DNA from: Ophioderma brevispina
Lineage: Eukaryota > Echinodermata > Ophiuroidea > Amphilepidida > Ophiodermatidae
Length of the DNA stretch: 64,000 nucleotides
Direction of reading: 5' to 3'
NCBI GenBank assembly: GCA_023653785.1
Contig: JAMKCH010058357.1
Span: 1-64,000, forward strand
The notes under the pieces are model-generated. The model was not told where the DNA came from. It worked only from the letters and a program-made list of their open reading frames with translations, and searched no databases. Shown one piece after another: positions 1 to 11,230 of this stretch. Position numbers and translations under genes: made by a program. Position 1 is the stretch's first letter; each line of letters begins with the position of its first letter.

Positions 1-783
1 ATAAGATAATTAGTGCTGTTCCCTAGAAACCCCCCACCTTGTCCGCCAATGGCAATTTGAGTTCGATATAGGTAGACTGGACAATATTGAACACAAATTA
101 ACTACTTTTTCATGCCACTTATAAAATTTTGTGGAATTTAAAAAAAAATTGTGTTCCTTTTGTTTTGAATTTGAAAATTATTTTTTATCCTCTAATTTCT
201 AGGTTACTCTGTGGAATTCTAATTTTATTAATTGTTATTGTCTGATGACCAGGTTACTCTGTGGAATTCTAATTTTATTAATTGTTATTGTCTGATGACC
301 CTCGGTAGCATGTGTGGTACCAATTTCATTGAAAAATTCCTATAGGAAAAAGGGTAATGAAGTAGGCGTCGCATGGACCCTCCACTTTGTCCACAGAATC
401 AGGAGACCTTGGGCACTTAAAATGACATGAGGACATTTCCGGAAAGAAGCGCCCTCAATTATTTTTTTGAAACTGGGCATTTTGCATATATAGAAAACTT
501 ATCAGTGTATTAGATCACACCAGAAGTGAATAAGCCGAATACACAGTCTTTCTGTAATAAGATGATGATTTAGTATTTTCTGTCATGCAAGACAGAAAAT
601 AAAAGCATGGTTTCCTATAGGGATGATTAGGATACTGGCAAGTTCAAAACAAAGTTTGCGGCTTTCTTTTGTACTTGTTTGTCCAATAAACCTTCGAAAC
701 GGTCTTGGTAGGTGATCTACAACCGATCCAGTGCAATTTGAGAGAAATTTGCATCCTCAAAAAAATCTCCTCCTGTCACTTAA
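1..783. mobile_element. F element, 3' part (cut by window edge)
   Basis: The sequence matches 5,695-6,420 over its whole length, with many small indels. It ends in an inverted terminal repeat (TCTCCTCCTGTCACTTAA) that is the reverse complement of the start of the F copy at 4,966. A stem-loop TTTTCTGTC-loop-GACAGAAAA lies at about 577-600 and its inverted counterpart lies in the opposite arm at about 5,256-5,277. No coding capacity was seen. The 5' part lies outside the window. Confidence 0.7.
201..300. repeat. Perfect 50-bp tandem duplication
   Basis: Bases 201-250 and 251-300 are identical. The equivalent place in the second F copy (about 5,893-5,943) has this block only once, so the duplication is private to this copy. 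It could be a slippage event or an assembly artefact. Confidence 0.9.
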
Positions 784-1548
784 AGTGTTAAAACTTTGAT
801 CCATTCAGAACTAGTATGGTTTTGTTAACCATGATAGGTGATTTTGGGAGTTCATTTAAGGGGATATAGCATATGTTGCATTTTGTTGCCCTAATTTTGA
901 TTGTCTTCAGAAATTCACAATATTTGATAATGAAAGCTTGGATGGAAAATGCAAATTGGATACACACGTTGACAAATAAAATCATTTCCATGGGCCATAC
1001 CCAGAGGGTGTTTTGAATCAATCCCATGATGCATAGCAATGTGCCTATACTGTACTGTACTAAACACATGTCAGTACTTAGGGATAAAAAGTGTTCCAAA
1101 GTAACTAAGTTTAAGATCCACAAGACATTTCATAATCAATCCAAAAATTCCCGAAGTACTAAAACTTTGTAGGCTAAAATGAGCATTAAAGTCAGGGTTT
1201 TTATGTGTTAAGAATAGGATTTTTATGTGATCACATGACCCCATTGAGGTGAAATTTCCAAAAACTGGTGCATTGTGGGATTGACTCAAAACACCTTCTG
1301 AGCCGTATCTATAATAGCTCACCATGTACACGGCCAATTTCTTCATGGTAGTTACCACACAGCTACCACCGAGTAGACATGGATTACCTACCCACTAGAC
1401 GTACACTCGCCGGCCAGGATTCCATGTATTTTTGCCGCATAGACGGATAGTGTACACACAGCGGCTGTCTGCACCGTCGTGGAGTAGCTGTGTGGTTACA
1501 CCGGCTCTCAGGGCGCGCGGTATTTCTCATGGCCAATTTTGTTTTTCA

Positions 1549-3487
1549 GCCTATCAATAGATAGGCTTATGCCATCGAGTAGACGATTTTCTGTCAAGGG
1601 CAGCCACTAAAATATAAACTAGTCTTTTGTATCTTGTTCAATTCTCGTGAAAATCGCAGTTATGCAAGTATTGAAATTGCTGGTGCTTTCTATGAAACAA
1701 TTTTTTGAAATTTTGAGTTCAAATTGTTTTTTGGGGGTATTTTTTGTATTTTTGCCCTGATTTCCAAGGTGACAATTAGTAGGCATTTTTTTCATGCAGC
1801 ATCACTTGTCCTAGCTGCTATGTTGTATAATGCTAGCCATGATAGATGCATTTGTAGCCTAATGTTTTACCTGGGTTGGTCAGTGTGCTGCCAATTACAT
1901 GTTTGCTAGCTAGCTAGGGTCATGGACTTTTAGCAAGGACATCCCATGTCTGTTGGTATAACAAGCTCAGTACCTCTGGTCAGACAGATGTGCATTTAGC
2001 AATATGCTTGTACCAGTAGTTTTACAATGGATTAGTATAAATATAATGTAACATTTCTGTACATTTAAAAAATGATTTATATTTCTTCAAAATGTAAACT
2101 TGTGTATTTTCCATAATAAGCCCAGTGCATGCACCCAAATGACCCAATCAATAGAATATCTGCTCATTTATTCTGGTCAGTCAGATAGTATATCTTCTAC
2201 CCCTATAAAAATCCAAATATTTCTTTCTCAATTTAAAATAAATGTCTGGAATTTTCTTGATCACAAACCTTCCTAGTGTGTTGTGTTTGTGTGTCATGTC
2301 TGTATCCCAGCCTGTGCCTGTCTCTCTGGCTGTTTCATGTGTGTAGGTGTGTGCCTGTGTGTGTGTTTGTTAACATGTCCAAAAATAAGAAATTAACAAT
2401 TGAACAAATCTGTTTGCTCAGAGCAAGACCAAGAGACCTAAATGTACGTGTCTATCTATGTGGTGTGTTGTTTTTTGTGTGTATTGTTGTATGTACATCG
2501 TGTGGTATGTGATGTTGCGCGTGCGTGCGGAGGATGGATGGCTGGGTGGGTGGGTGGTGGATGGATTGGATAGCTAATTAACTAATTAAGGACTTCTGAA
2601 AAGTGATCCTTGTGCTCACCCTTTAGCTTTTTGTTAACAGAATAAACCTATATGTATAGCAAGATTAAATGTTTAGTTTAATAGTGTTTCAGACCGTTAA
2701 TTTATGATGTGTTTTGAAAACAGATACAGTTTTTTCTTTTATGTCTGTGTGGTCATTCGGTTAATTGTTTGTAATTTTGTTTCTCTCCTGCCCAAACTCT
2801 TGAGCCCATTTCAACCAACCAAATTGGTTCCAGAAGAACCCATGGTCCAAGCTTGGTTCATATAGTGTGTTCACAGATTGGGCCAATTATGGGGCAATCT
2901 TCAAAAATCTTGAATTTTTGTTTTCAGTCGCAGATAAATTGCCTTATAATCACCAATCTTGGTCAGAAGATCCACTGGCCCAAACCATAGGGGGGTTTAA
3001 CAGATTGGATTCAAATGGTCACTGCAATTGAAACCAAATTTCAGTTTGGGAAGAATCACTCAACTGCTGACTGGTGACCCATATGGGGGTTGTAATCAAC
3101 AGATTGGGGTCAAAACTCTGTGTTCTGATTAAAGGGGAATTTTTGTCAGTTAGGGGTAAGCCTTATATAATTTGTTTTCTCTTCGCCTAAAATTTGAGCT
3201 AATTGCAGCCTAGCTTTGGTCAGAAGAGCCACTGACTCATTGACCCTATATTACCTTTTAAACGCCGTCATAACAATTGTTACCTTTTGCGATCACAAAG
3301 AGAGCACGAACTTGTTGTTCGAGAACTCACCTTGTTCTAATTACCACATTTTATTTGTACCAATCTCAAGTCATTTGTTTCTATCATAGTATTGTTCCAT
3401 TGTAGTAAATAAGGGCATCACAAAAATATTGTCCTCTTTGAACACCATCACGTGGATCGGCTTCTGCATCAGTGATCTTCTGGTTTT
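1549..3487. mobile_element. Q element, copy 1 (insertion in G)
   Basis: This block interrupts G. The second G copy reads straight through at about 7,190 with a T-rich junction, so 7,180-7,200 is an empty site. A diverged copy lies at 14,640-18,610. Shared landmarks are the GGCAGCCACTAAAAT start region, TACATTTCTGTACAT, AATAAGCCC-GTGCATGCACCC, the CAGAATAAACCTATA block and the TCTGCATCA-TGAT end. A TG-rich stretch (about 2,270-2,520) is low complexity. The protein-like frames here are not conserved in the second copy. No terminal repeats or class could be assigned. Confidence 0.6.
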
Positions 3488-4124
3488 ATATTTTTTGCAT
3501 ATATTTGAATTTTTTTATTACATGTGCAGGAATATATGGTTTTTTGTGATGCCCGTTTAAGTTCACTAATATTTCCAAACCAACGTTCAAAAAATGCTGA
3601 ACGGAGCCCAATGGTATAGCGCCCTCATATTCATGCAATTTTTCATCCACTCTCAAATGGCGTCGTGGTAACCTCGGGGTAGCTACTTGGTATCTGCGTG
3701 TCTACTCCGGTACTGTCTATTCAACAACCACATTCTCTCTCCACCTAGTGGGCAACTCCAGGGTAGCCATTGGGCTAGGTACAGTAGAGTAGCCACATTA
3801 CTTTATACCTAATAATATACTAGCTGTTAGCCCCTATCTTTGGCAGCTACCGCCTCGCAATTTAGCCCAGTGTGTACTGTACAGTAGCCTGTTCGAGGAG
3901 ACAATGGTGGTAGGCTGCCGTATAGACTACCACGTGAGTAAGATCCGGCCGTGTATTGCTGTTCATCTCCCAGCTGTCATCAATATGCAGGACATGGGGA
4001 GAACTGTTCCTATGCAGACACTGACCTATGAATAGCTTTGACCATTGCATGCTTTGGTCTTTAATTCTTTTAAGGCCAATTCGCACCTCTTAAATAAATG
4101 TTAATACTCTTCTCTCATTTTTTC

Positions 4125-4880
4125 ATTTTTTGTGGGTGGCCTGCCCTAATGCAGGAAGACCCATAGGTGATCACTTTGTCCACTGTAGCTGATGTCTGTT
4201 GTTGATGATTTCTGTTTATGTCTGTTGTGAAAAAGGGTTACATTTGCTGTAATATCCACATACTTCGATGTATTTAAATCAAACTTGGGGTCACAGGTGC
4301 AACATTCCTCCTCCCCACTGGTTTGATCAAGGTCAAGTCACATGCCAGGTCAAAGGTCCATGTGAGGTCAAGTTGTAAAATAGGCCTAAAATGTAAAATT
4401 GACCTCCTATGAAAAGTTGAAGTTCAATTGGGGAACCAAACTTTAATCATAGGTGCAACATGGGATCCCGCATTTGTTTATGAGGTCAAAGGTCACATGC
4501 CAATGTTCAAAGGTCATGTGAGGTAAAGTTTCAAGTTGTAAAATAGGCTGAAAATGTAAAATTTGACCCTCAAATGAAAATTTGAAGTTCAATTGGAACC
4601 AACTTGATCATAGGTGCAACATGGATCCCTCATTTGTGAGAGGTCAAAGGTCACATGCAAGGTCAAGGTCATGTGAGGTAAAAGTTTGTAAAATAGGCTG
4701 AAAATGTAAAATTGACCTCATATGAAAGTTGAGTCATTGGAACCAAACTTGAATCATAGGTGCCATGGGATCCCTCATTTTTGATGAGGTCAAAGGTCCA
4801 TATCAAAGGTCCAAAGGTCATTTTAGGCTATCATTCACTAACCGCGACGGCAGGCAACAAATGCGGTCCGAGGACCGATG
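4125..4880 (+). mobile_element. S family (HINE-like), copy 1
   Basis: It begins with TGGCCTGCCCTAATGCAGGAAG and ends with ACTAACCGCGACGGCAGGC, a GCGGTCCGAGGACCG hairpin and GATGG plus a T-run. The core carries repeated AGGTCAAAGGTCA-type blocks and a roughly 170-bp unit with TTGTAAAATAGGC. It has many single-base indels compared with the cleaner copy at 44,024. It is absent from the second G copy (about 7,830-7,850), which is an approximate empty site. Confidence 0.75.
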
Positions 4881-4965
4881 GTATTTTTTTGTTAAGAAAA
4901 GTAATAATTGCTGAAGGCATAAGTCATTGACTGTGAGAATTTGTCATTTCTTGCCTCAATTGTTA

Positions 4966-6420
4966 TTAAAGGGACAGTAGGAGATTTTATGGACATACAA
5001 ATTTCTCCTCAATTTACACTTGATCAGTGTAGAACACCTTCCGAGAATGTTTTTCGAAGGTTTATTGGTAAAACGACAAACGGAAAACAAGAACTATATT
5101 TTGCAATGCCTGCTAATCGGCCCCCCCCCGGGGTGGGGGGGGTGGTGGGGGTTTCTCAAAGGTTTGTTGGGTACCCATGCCGTTCCAGGGTTCTGATAGT
5201 GACCCTAAACGGGACCAATTTTCAGGTCCCCATAGAAAAGCATGCTTTGGTTTTCTGTCGTTGCACGACAGAAATGCAAAATTCATTTAGAATAATCTTA
5301 TCTCTTATTACATAACGATGGCATATCTATAGCTCATTACTGTCACGTACGGGACACTTATACAACACATATTGAATGGGGGATTCAAATCTCGAACACT
5401 GCTGTTTTTTAATAATACCTTTTCTGTCACTTTTTCAGTTGGAAAATATCCTAAATGTAGTCCTACAGACTTTCTAGCTATTCCCTGTAATTTTCAAATA
5501 TTTTCTATCTTGCGATGAATCACTGATAGTGTCTTTTAAGTGGACAAGGGATTTTCTAGGGACCCTGCCAAATAAATTTGTCAGTTTTATGACATGTAAA
5601 TTAATGCTATCGTTCCATTCTTTAGGAATGGCAGATATGAATTTTATAAAAAAAATTACATTAAAAAAAATATTTAAATCCATTGCCCCAGTTAATAAGA
5701 TAATTAGTGCTGTTCCCTAGAAACCCCCCCCACCTTGTTCTCCTGCCAATGCAACTTTTTAGTTCGATTGGTAACTGGGACAATATTTAACAAATTAACA
5801 CTTTTTCATGCCACTTATAAAATTCTGTGGAATTTTAAAAAAAAAATTGTGTCCTTTTTTTTTGAATTTGAAAATTATTTTTATCCTCTATTCTCGGTTA
5901 CTCCTGTTGAATTCTAATTTATTAATTGTTATTGTCTGATGACCCTCGGTACATGTGTGGTACCATATTGCATCATTGAAAAATTCCTTAGGAAAAAGGG
6001 TATTAAGTAGGCGTTCGCATGGCCCCCCACGTTTTGTCCCGACAGAAGCCTGATACCTTGGGCACTTAAAAATACATGAGGACATTTCCAGAAAGAAGCC
6101 CCTCATGTATTTTTTTTGAAACTTGGCATTTTGCATATATAGAAAACTTATCAGTATGATCACACCAAAGTGAATAAGCCGAATACACATTCTTTCTGAA
6201 TAATATGATGACTTTAGTATTTTCTGTCATGCAAGACAGAAAAAAAAGCATGGTTCTAAGTGATGATAGATACTGGCAATTTTCAAAACCAGTTGTGTGG
6301 CTTTTCTTTTGTACTTGTTTGTCAATAAACTTTCGAACGTCTTGGTAGTGATTCTACAAACCATCCCGTGCAATTTGAGAGAACTTTGCATCCTCAAAAA
6401 ATCTCCTCCTGTCCACTTAA
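4966..6420. mobile_element. F element, complete copy with TTAA termini
   Basis: The ends are inverted repeats: TTAAAGGGACAGTAGGAG at the left and CTCCTCCTGTCCACTTAA at the right. The inverted similarity continues inward for roughly 300 bases, with CAATAAACCTTCGAA on one arm and its complement on the other. Both arms hold stem-loops TTCTGTCG-loop-CGACAGAA (about 5,256) and TTTTCTGTC-loop-GACAGAAAA (about 6,220). It is non-coding; small ORFs inside are not shared between copies. A homopolymer stretch of C then G lies at 5,120-5,150. Confidence 0.75.
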
Positions 6421-7926
6421 AGTGGTTAAAAAACTTGAGCCATTCAGACTAGTATGGTTTTGTTACCATGATAGGTTATTTTGGGAGTTCATTTAAGGGG
6501 ATATAGCATATGTTGCTTTAATGTTGCCCTGATTTTGATTGGTCTTTGAAATTCACAATATTTTGTAATGGAAAGCTTGGATGAAAAGGCAAATTGGAGT
6601 ACCACGGTTACAGAAATAAAATCATTTCCCTGGGCCTACCCAGAGGTGTTTGAATCAATCCCCTATGCATAGCAAGTGCCTATACTTACTGTAAACTCAA
6701 ACACCATGTCAGTACTTAGGGATAAAAGTGTTCCAAAAGTACTATTAAGCATCCACAAAGACATTTTTCATACCCATCCAAAATTCCCGAAGTAACTAAC
6801 ACTTTGTCGGGCTAAAATGATCATTATCAGGGTTTTTATGTGTTAGATATAGGATTTGTTTTATGTGATCACATGACCCCCATTGAGGTAAATGTCCAAC
6901 AAGCTGGAGCATTGTGGTATTGACTCAAAACAACCCACTGAGCCGTATCTATAATAGCTCACCATGTACACGGCCAATTTCTCTGGTTAGTTAACCACCA
7001 GCTACCACCGAGTAGACAATGATTACCTACCCACTAGACGTACACCCCCCTGCCGGCCAGGAGTCCGTGTATTTTGCCCCGCATAGACGGGTAGTGTACA
7101 CACGGCGGCTGTCGCAAACAACCGTCGTGGAGTAGCTGTGTGGTTACAAACCGGCTCTCACGCTCTCGTATTTCTCATGTCCATGTTGGTTTTTTTTTTA
7201 TATTTTTGGCATTATTTGCAGTTTTTATTACATGTGCAGGAATATAGGGTTTTTTGATGATGCCCGATTTGATTTCATATGATTTTCCAAAAAAAAAACG
7301 TTTCCAAAATGCTAACGGAGCCCAAGTGATGAAGCGCCCCGTCAGTTATGAAATTTTCATCCACTCTCAAATGGCGTCGTGGTAATCACGGAGTAGCTAT
7401 GTGGTAGCTTGCGTGTACTACTCCGGTACTTGTACCTATTCAAATCCCATTCTCTCCACCTAGTGGGCACTACAGGTAGCCCCATTGGGCTAGGTACAAT
7501 GCATAGTAGCCACATACTGTATACCTAATAACTGTATACTTTGTTAAGTCCCATCTTGCAGCAAACCGCCGCGCAAGTAGCCCGTGTGTCCTGTGCGTAG
7601 CTGTCGCGTAGACATGTGTAGCTGCCGTATGGCTACCATGACCGACTTGATTAAGAATCCGGCCGTGTATTGCTGTTCATCTCCCAGCTGTCATCAATAT
7701 GCAGGACATGGGGAAACTGTTCCTATGCAGACACTGACCTATGAATAGCTTGACCATTGCATGGCTTTGGTCATTTAATTACTTTTAAAGGCCAATTCCA
7801 CCTCTTCCAACTAACTGTTGATGATACTTCTCATTTTTCATTTTTTTTTGTAATAAAAAAAGTATAAATTGCTGATAGCCTAAGTCATTGACTGAGAAGT
7901 TGTCATTTCTTTCTCCTAAATTGTTA
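6421..7926. repeat. G module, copy 2 (without Q and S)
   Basis: It matches the flanks of G copy 1 in order and continues into a third F start. It serves as the unoccupied reference for the Q and S insertions. Most differences from copy 1 are one- to three-base indels. Confidence 0.7.
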
Positions 7927-8205
7927 TTAAAAGTCCATAGGGATTTATGAGCATACAATTTCTCTCAATATTACACTTGATCATGTGAGGGGGGGGGGGG
8001 TTCTTTGCTCAAAGGTTTGTTGGGTACCCATGCTCGTTCCATGGGTTCTGAAGGTGACCCTAACGGGACCAATTTCAGTGTCCCCCTAGAAAGCATGCTT
8101 TTTGGTTTCTGTCGTTCACGACAGACATGCAAAATCATGCATTTATACTAATCTTAATCTTTTATTACATAACACTGCATATCTATAGCTCATTCACTTC
8201 AGGTG
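7927..8205. mobile_element. F element, 5' part
   Basis: It starts TTAAAAGTCCATAGGGATTT and carries the TTCTGTCGTTCACGACAGA stem-loop at about 8,107, in the same order as 4,966-5,330. Similarity stops after TATCTATAGCTCATT, so the rest of this copy is missing. Confidence 0.65.
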
Positions 8206-8493
8206 TGATCTATTACATTTGTAAGCCTTCCATATGCTAAATAAATTTTGTTCGAAAAAAATTAGGTATTTAGGGCCAACTTCTTCTGGAAATGTCCTAT
8301 GACAATCCATGACCTAGACTCGGACTCCTCCCCCCCACCCAAACGAGAGATTTTTGAGGCACCCAAGTATTGTCATATGTAATATTCATATAGATTGAGA
8401 TACGCAATAGATTATTCCTTGTCATTTGGCTACAGAATGTCTTAAAGAGAGAAGAAAAGTGTGATGGTGATATCATGCTTCATTGCTTACAAC
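8206..8493. other. Unassigned unique-looking DNA
   Basis: No ORF, tandem repeat or link to the other families was seen here. Confidence 0.5.
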
Positions 8494-8973
8494 GACCCCC
8501 CAAAAAAGTAACGCAGCCTGTCTAAATTACCCCATAGGTTACAAACCATTGGTCCTTTGCAAGAAAACATAAAAATTGTCTCAATAGTTTTGTTTTCCTC
8601 TGTAATTTGGGATACCCTTCTTGCCCCATTGCTATCAATATGCCAACACAATACCCATTATAATAAACTATCTCCCTTTTAAAAAGTTTCAATAAAGTAA
8701 TAGACATATTGATTGCCAATCAGTGAAAGACCCGCATTCTCGCCCTTGAAGTGTGTGTATGCGATGTTTGTGCATTGTAACCTGTAATATGTCTTCCTGC
8801 AACTTTTAAAATGTGACAACATTTTTCGTTAAAATGTACATTTTTGGCATAATATCACACTGGATCAAGAAAGGTGTCAAAATTGCAGAAAAACACAACT
8901 ATATTGAGAAATTTTATATTTCGTGCATAGACCAATGGTTTTTTTGTACCTTGCTGCGTTACTTTTTGGGGTC
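8494..8973. mobile_element. Inverted-repeat element, about 480 bp
   Basis: The left end GACCCCCCAAAAAAGTAACG and the right end CGTTACTTTTTGGGGTC are inverted copies. The complementarity runs about 90 bases inward, including ACCAATGGT and its partner. The middle is AT-rich and non-coding. It is likely a MITE or foldback element; no second copy is in the window. Confidence 0.65.
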
Positions 8974-9691
8974 TTATTTGCATATAAAGCATAGAGCCGA
9001 ATTTTTGTATTTGCTCCTATACGAATTAGAAATTTAACAATTTTTGTGGTCGCCTGAACGAATGTTCAAAAATGGAAGCACATACTATTCCAAATTCTGT
9101 GCCCGTTCTAACTCAGTTAACCTTTTTTAAAAGGCTCTGCAGGCTAAATGCCATCCTCACCCGATTTACTTCAAACTTGATAGGATGATAGAGTGAGGCG
9201 CCGCAATCTTGATGTTGTAAAGCTTTTTGCTTCATTATTTTGCATATTCATGAAATATTAATTAGCTTATTTTGCCGGTCAAAATGACAACCCCTTCCCC
9301 ACAAAGGCTTGTTGTCAAGTTATCTGGAGTTCCTTAAATGCATATAATTATGTAACGTGTTGGAATGAAGTGGGTTTAAAGATTTTCTCAACCTGATTAG
9401 ATGTTGGGACATATTTCGGCACATTACATATCAGAATGATCTAATTGATATGCAAAAAACAATCAGCGAATCGTATATTTTTTGAAGTGTACATCGGATA
9501 TGCAAAATGCCTTCACTGCAACGAAACCCATTATGCGCGCATCTCTGGCCATTTGAAAGTTTCCTGATCATGCGGCTTATGTATGCAATTAGCTAATTAA
9601 ATATGCATCAATTTGCTGTATCGCTAAATTGGTACATCGGAATGCACATTCCTTTGCTACATTAAAACTATAAACCATAGCGTCTTGTGTG
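8974..9691. other. Flank of the G-rich/TGACC composite
   Basis: The block GGCTCTGCAGGCTAAATGCC followed by CCGATTTACTTCAAACTTGA (about 9,132-9,182) is repeated in weaker form at 10,919-10,963, on the other side of the minisatellites. This suggests the minisatellites sit inside, or between two copies of, one repeat. No gene was seen. Confidence 0.5.
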
Positions 9692-10170
9692 AATCATGGA
9701 GGGGGCAGGGTGCTGCGATTGGGAGGGGCAGGGTGGGGGGTGTTTGGAGGGGGAATTTGGGTGTTTGGGAGGGGAATGTGGGGTGGTTTTGGAGGGGTGT
9801 TTTGGGAGGGGGAAGGGGGGTGTTGTTTGGGAGGGTGGCAAGGGTGGGTGTTTGGAGGGGACTGGTGGGGTGCTGGGATGGGGCCGGGTGGGGTTGGGGA
9901 GTGGAGCCGAGGTTGGGTTCTGTGTAGGGGGCCTTTTGGTGTTTTTTGGGAGGGGGCAGGTTGGGGTATTTTGCGTGAGGGGCAGGGTTTGGTGTTGGGG
10001 TGGAGGGCGGGTGGGGTGTAAGTGGCGAGGTGGGGTGGCATTGGGATGGGGTTTGGTGCATGTGAGGGGGTGGGGTGCGTCGGGCGGGGCGGGGTGTTGT
10101 GCATCTGGGTGGGGTCGGTGTGGTGTGCATTGGGTTGGGTGTTTCAGGGAAGGGTGGGGTTCGTTGGCGT
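9692..10170 (+). repeat. G-rich minisatellite, extreme strand asymmetry
   Basis: Nearly 480 bases consist of runs of 3-7 G separated by T, A or GT, with almost no C. The irregular unit resembles GGGAGGGGNAGGGTGGGGTG. ORFs on both strands are low-complexity products of this composition (Gly/Trp-rich or Pro-rich) and are not called as genes. It has strong potential for G-quadruplexes. Confidence 0.85.
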
Positions 10171-10895
10171 TGGCAGGGTGACCTCATGTGAACCTTGGTG
10201 ACCTTTGTGACCTTGGTGACCTTGTTTGACCAGGGCCTGGTGACTTCATGTGACCATGGTGACTTCTGTTACCTTGTGACTTCTTTGACCCCATGCGACC
10301 CTTGTTGAACCTTTCTGACCTCATGTCACCTTTGGCCAATTCACAAATCGGTGTGCCGGTAAGCGTGATGTGGATGTGGACAGGGGAAGGGGTGGGTGTG
10401 TCATGGGAGGGGGCAGGGTGGGGTGACCTCATTTACCTTTGGTACCCCAATGGTGCCTTTGTTACCCCATGTGACCTTTGTGACCCTATGCGACCTATGA
10501 CCCCATGTGACCTTGGTGACCCATTTGCCCTCAGTGACCCCATATGTCCCTCATGACCCCATGTTACCTTGGTGACCCATGCGCCCTTTGTGACCCCATG
10601 CGACCTTTGTGAACCATGTGACCTTTGTGACCCTATGCGAGCTTGTTGACCCCATGTGGACCTCAGTTACCCGTGACCTCAGTGACACCAGTGACCTCAG
10701 TGACAGCATGTGACCCTCAGTGACCACCATGTGACTCAGTGACCCCATGTGACCTTTTGATCCCCATGTGACCTTTGTGACCCTGTGGACCCTTGGTGAT
10801 CTCATGCCACCTTGGTGACCTCAGTCACCTTTGACCCCTTTCACAAACCGCAATGGCAGATGACACGCGGCCCAACTGCCGCGTATGTTTTTTCA
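10171..10895. repeat. TGACC minisatellite with S-like 3' end
   Basis: Irregular tandem units of the type GTGACCCCATGTGACCTTTG make up most of the block. A second short G-rich insert (10,380-10,425) repeats the GGGCAGGGTGGGGTGACCTC junction seen at about 10,160. The block ends with AAACCGCAATGGCAGATGAC, a GCGG-CCGC hairpin and ATGTTTTTT, which parallels the end of family S. It is therefore probably a diverged relative of S. Confidence 0.7.
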
Positions 10896-11009
10896 TACAT
10901 TTCGTTACTTTTTAAAAATGGCTCTGCGGCTAAAACGCTATGCCCGATTTAACTTCAAACTCAAAATAATTTTGTATAACACTGTCTCCAGTGCTTTGTT
11001 TTCTTTCTA

Positions 11010-11230
11010 ATCTTTTGCCACTTCATAAGCAAGTGATCGCGGGCACCCAGGCGCCTTTTGGTTCGAGAACCCCTCCTTGGTGTTGTACCCAAGAAACAAT
11101 GTCGAGCTTTGTCTTTCAGATGGGGATATTTTGACGTAAAGCTTTCCATCAGGGCAAAAACAATCAGTACTTTCGATTTTTTTAGTGACACCTGATATGT
11201 GAAAATCTCTCGTTTGCATTGCACCTTTAA
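11010..11230 (-). mobile_element. C-family MITE, partial copy
   Basis: Read on the minus strand it starts TTAAAGGTGCAATGCAAACG, then GAGATTTTCACATATCAGGTG, and continues through the AAAGCTTTACG and TATCCCCATCTGAAAG blocks shared with the C copies at 48,809 and 46,971. The other end is lost. Confidence 0.6.

Larger units (their letters stand above)
784..4965. repeat. G module, copy 1, with Q and S insertions
   Basis: The flanks 784-1,545, 3,490-4,085 and 4,880-4,965 align in order with 6,421-7,926, which is the shorter second G copy. The two stretches that do not align (Q and S) are separate elements found elsewhere in the window. The module has clusters of short GTAGCTA/TAGCCAC-type motifs and no supportable ORF. 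Confidence 0.7.

Noticed and set aside
9657..10187. Overlapping proline-rich (minus) and Gly/Trp-rich (plus) ORFs of up to 176 codons
   Set aside because: They are open in several frames only because the G-rich tract has almost no stop codons. There is no domain or start context.
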